Assembly: GCF_900102915.1 (NCBI RefSeq)
Contig: NZ_FNGG01000001.1
Span: 62,001 to 126,000 of the forward strand
Direction: 5' to 3'
DNA from: Salinimicrobium catena
Lineage (GTDB): Bacteria; Bacteroidota; Bacteroidia; Flavobacteriales; Flavobacteriaceae
DNA length: 64,000 nucleotides
Below the pieces are notes generated by a model. It was not told where the DNA came from. It worked only from the letters and a program-made list of their open reading frames with translations, and ran no database searches. Positions 61,714-64,000 of this stretch are shown here, one piece after another. How positions within the stretch are numbered: position 1 is the first letter of the stretch; each line of letters begins with the position of its first letter. Made by a program: the position numbers and the translations under genes.

Positions 61714-64000
61714 TTACTTAAGCTTCTTTTTAACGGCTACTTCCTGGAAGGCCTCTACCACATCTCCTTCTTTAATGTCGTTATAGTTCTTGATCTGCAA
61801 TCCGCAGTCATAACCTTTAGAAACTTCTTTCACGTCATCTTTGAAACGCTTCAAGGATGCCAATTCGCCGGTGTAAACCACGACCCCGTCGCGAATAAGG
61901 CGAATCTGTGAGTTCCTGTAGATCTTACCATCGGTAACCATACAACCGGCAATACTTCCGATCTTGGACACTTTAAAGATCTCCCTGATCTCTGCGTTAC
62001 CAGTGATCTCTTCTTTCATCACAGGAGAAAGCATTCCTTCCATCGCATCTTTAAGATCGTTGATGGCGTCGTAGATGATCGAGTAAGTTCTGATATCGAT
62101 CTCCTCTTTCTCGGCAACCATTCTGGCATTTCCGGCAGGACGCACATTAAATCCGATGATGATCGCATCTGAAGCCGAAGCTAACAGCACGTCACTTTCA
62201 GTAATGGCACCCACACCTTTGTGTATGATGTTCACCTGGATCTCTTCCGTAGAAAGTTTCTGGAAACTATCGGTAAGCGCTTCCACAGAACCGTCCACGT
62301 CACCTTTGAGGATAATATTCAATTCTTTGAAATCTCCAAGAGCGATACGCCTTCCAATCTCGTCAAGAGTAATATGACGCTGCGTACGTACAGACTGCTC
62401 TCTTTGAAGCTGAGTTCGTTTTGCGGCAATGTCCTTGGCTTCACGCTCATCAAGCATCACCTTAAACTTGTCACCCGCCTGCGGCGCGCCATCAAGTCCA
62501 AGAATGGAAACAGGAGTGGAAGGACCGGCCTCTTTGACCTCTTTTCCACGCTCATCATGCATGGCTTTCACCTTACCGCTGTGCTTACCTGCCAATACAT
62601 AATCTCCTATTCTAAGGGTACCGGCTTGTACAAGTATCGTTGATACATAACCTCTACCTTTATCAAGATAAGCTTCTACTACGGTTCCGTTAGCCAGCTT
62701 TTCAGGGTTGGCCTGCAGTTCAAGGATCTCGGCCTCAAGAAGTACTTTTTCAAGCAGTTCTTTCACACCCATTCCGGTTTTAGCCGAAATGTCGTGAGAC
62801 TGAACTTTACCTCCCCAGTCTTCAACCAGAAGGTTCATTCCTGCCAGTTTTTCCTTGATCTTTTCAGGATTTGCGGTAGGAAGGTCAGATTTGTTGATGG
62901 CAAACACGATAGGAACTCCTGCCGCCTGGGCGTGAGAGATCGCTTCTTTTGTTTGCGGCATCACATCATCATCTGCCGCGATCACGATGATCGCAATATC
63001 GGTAACCTGGGCACCCCTTGCACGCATCGCCGTAAAGGCCTCGTGACCCGGAGTATCCAAAAATGCTATTTTTTGTCCGTTTTCCAGCTCCACCCCGTAA
63101 GCTCCGATGTGCTGGGTAATTCCACCACTCTCGCCGGCGATCACATTCTCTTTACGAATGTAATCCAGCAAAGACGTCTTACCGTGGTCAACGTGTCCCA
63201 TTACGGTCACGATCGGCGCACGCGGCTTAAGATCTTCCGGATTTTCGGGTTGTTCGTCTTTGGTCTCTTCAAGATCTGCAGTAACGAACTCTACTTCATA
63301 ACCAAACTCGTCGGCTACGATAGAAAGCGTTTCTGCATCAAGACGCTGGTTCATGGTCACCATCATTCCAAGAGACATACAGGCAGAGATGATCTTGGTA
63401 ACCGGCACATCCATCATCGTAGCAACTTCACTAACGGTAACGAATTCGGTCACCTTCAATACCTTGTTGTCTTCCTCCATCTGGGCCTCTTCTGTACGCT
63501 GACGGTGGGTATCCCTTTTGGTTCTACGGTATTTGGCTCCTTTTCCTTTTCCGGATTTACCCTGAAGTTTTTCAAGGGTTTCCCGAACCTGCTTTTGTAC
63601 TTCTTCTTCACTCGGCTCCTCCTTGGCAACAGGCCTGGTGCGTTTTCCTCTTCCTTTGGAAGCTCCACCTGCTCCTGCCCCGGGGGCACCTTTTACATCT
63701 TTGCTTATTCTTCTGCGACGCTTCTTGCGTTTATCCTTATCGGCATCCGCTTTTTTGTCGTCTTTTTTCTTAGCCGGCTTCTTGAACTGGGAAAGGTCGA
63801 TCTTTTCTCCTGTAAAGTTAGGACCGCTAAGCTTCTGGTATTTTGTGGTCACTGTAGAAGATTCCTCCTCTTTTTCTTTAGGAGCTTCTTCAGGCTTTTC
63901 TTCGGCCTTCTTCTCCTCTTTTGGAGCGGCCGGTTTTTCAGCTTTTTCTGCCGGTGCAGGTTTTTCAGCCGCAGGCTTTTCTTTCTTCTCTTCGGGCTTG
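61714..64000 (-). CDS. infB: Translation initiation factor IF-2, N-terminal part cut off by the window edge
   Basis: GTPase that brings initiator tRNA to the 30S subunit. The frame is open from the stop at 61714 to base 64000, so 762 codons are visible and the true start lies outside. The part nearest the edge is a Lys/Glu/Pro/Ala-rich low-complexity stretch, then a basic region ([16 protein letters not shown]), the IF2-N fold ([17 protein letters not shown]), and the G domain with GHVDHGKTS (near 63,180-63,210), DTPGHEAF and NKSDLP. Domains II, III and the C-terminal tRNA-binding domain follow ([16 protein letters not shown]). An internal GTG at 63852 is not the likely start. Confidence 0.96.
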   Translation of the reverse strand, partial: KPEEKKEKPAAEKPAPAEKAEKPAAPKEEKKAEEKPEEAPKEKEEESSTVTTKYQKLSGPNFTGEKIDLSQFKKPAKKKDDKKADADKDKRKKRRRRISKDVKGAPGAGAGGASKGRGKRTRPVAKEEPSEEEVQKQVRETLEKLQGKSGKGKGAKYRRTKRDTHRQRTEEAQMEEDNKVLKVTEFVTVSEVATMMDVPVTKIISACMSLGMMVTMNQRLDAETLSIVADEFGYEVEFVTADLEETKDEQPENPEDLKPRAPIVTVMGHVDHGKTSLLDYIRKENVIAGESGGITQHIGAYGVELENGQKIAFLDTPGHEAFTAMRARGAQVTDIAIIVIAADDDVMPQTKEAISHAQAAGVPIVFAINKSDLPTANPEKIKEKLAGMNLLVEDWGGKVQSHDISAKTGMGVKELLEKVLLEAEILELQANPEKLANGTVVEAYLDKGRGYVSTILVQAGTLRIGDYVLAGKHSGKVKAMHDERGKEVKEAGPSTPVSILGLDGAPQAGDKFKVMLDEREAKDIAAKRTQLQREQSVRTQRHITLDEIGRRIALGDFKELNIILKGDVDGSVEALTDSFQKLSTEEIQVNIIHKGVGAITESDVLLASASDAIIIGFNVRPAGNARMVAEKEEIDIRTYSIIYDAINDLKDAMEGMLSPVMKEEITGNAEIREIFKVSKIGSIAGCMVTDGKIYRNSQIRLIRDGVVVYTGELASLKRFKDDVKEVSKGYDCGLQIKNYNDIKEGDVVEAFQEVAVKKKLK

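Overview
The window is 64 kb of what looks like core chromosome from a marine-type member of the Flavobacteriaceae (Bacteroidota), of the Gramella/Salinimicrobium kind. The evidence is the gene content: the type IX secretion (T9SS) proteins SprA and a PorG-like barrel, alternative complex III (ActABCDEF) in place of a bc1 complex, and FadL, DUF420 and TonB proteins of the Bacteroidota type. Several starts also have the TTG-N19-TAnnTTTG promoter pattern of this phylum. The genus is a guess. I see no tRNA, rRNA, CRISPR array, insertion sequence or prophage. No stretch longer than about 220 bases lacks a gene.

Layout. 1-5.9 kb (minus): trigger factor (cut by the left edge), a small holin-like membrane protein, a FadL transporter with a co-transcribed SGNH-esterase lipoprotein, and pdxJ with an alpha/beta hydrolase. 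6.0-16.4 kb (plus): CBS protein, nadK, PorG-like barrel, uppS, bamA, two Skp/OmpH chaperones, murI, a NifU-type Fe-S protein, dodecin and an MscS channel; this is mainly envelope biogenesis. 16.4-24.2 kb (minus): a MacAB-TolC-type efflux operon (ATPase, two permeases, adaptor, TolC, second adaptor) ending in tsaB. 24.3-29.5 kb (minus): cytochrome oxidase biogenesis and small subunits (heme O synthase, two subunit III genes, subunit IV, a cysteine-less SCO-like protein, SCO1, DUF420, a small CxxC protein). 29.6-41.2 kb (minus): a RemB-like barrel, tonB, vanZ, gcvH, the 2380-residue SprA and ruvA. 41.4-49.1 kb (minus): malic enzyme, a secreted trehalase, queG, a cytochrome P450 and ruvB. 49.2-61.0 kb (minus): actABCDEF followed by oxidase subunits II and I. 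61.3-64 kb: a SPOR-domain protein (plus) and infB (minus, cut by the right edge).

How it fits together. The two respiratory blocks supply a nearly complete menaquinol-to-oxygen chain: ActA-F oxidises quinol and passes electrons through c-type hemes to the CuA/aa3-type oxidase (CtaC, CtaD, CtaE, subunit IV), while CyoE and SCO build its heme and copper centres. The PorG-uppS-bamA-skp-skp-murI block and the ruvA-sprA-gcvH-vanZ-tonB-remB block hold envelope and gliding/T9SS functions.

I found no clearly new multigene system. The points most worth a second look are: (1) a secreted trehalase that looks like the fungal neutral (NTH1) type, including its DTD..ITIED calcium-binding motif; (2) a TonB C-terminal-like domain fused to an outer-membrane barrel next to tonB; (3) extra domains on ActA (sixth heme) and ActC (helix-hairpin-helix tail); (4) a SCO-like protein with no cysteines next to true SCO1; (5) a perfect 16-bp-arm palindrome between ruvB and the P450 gene.
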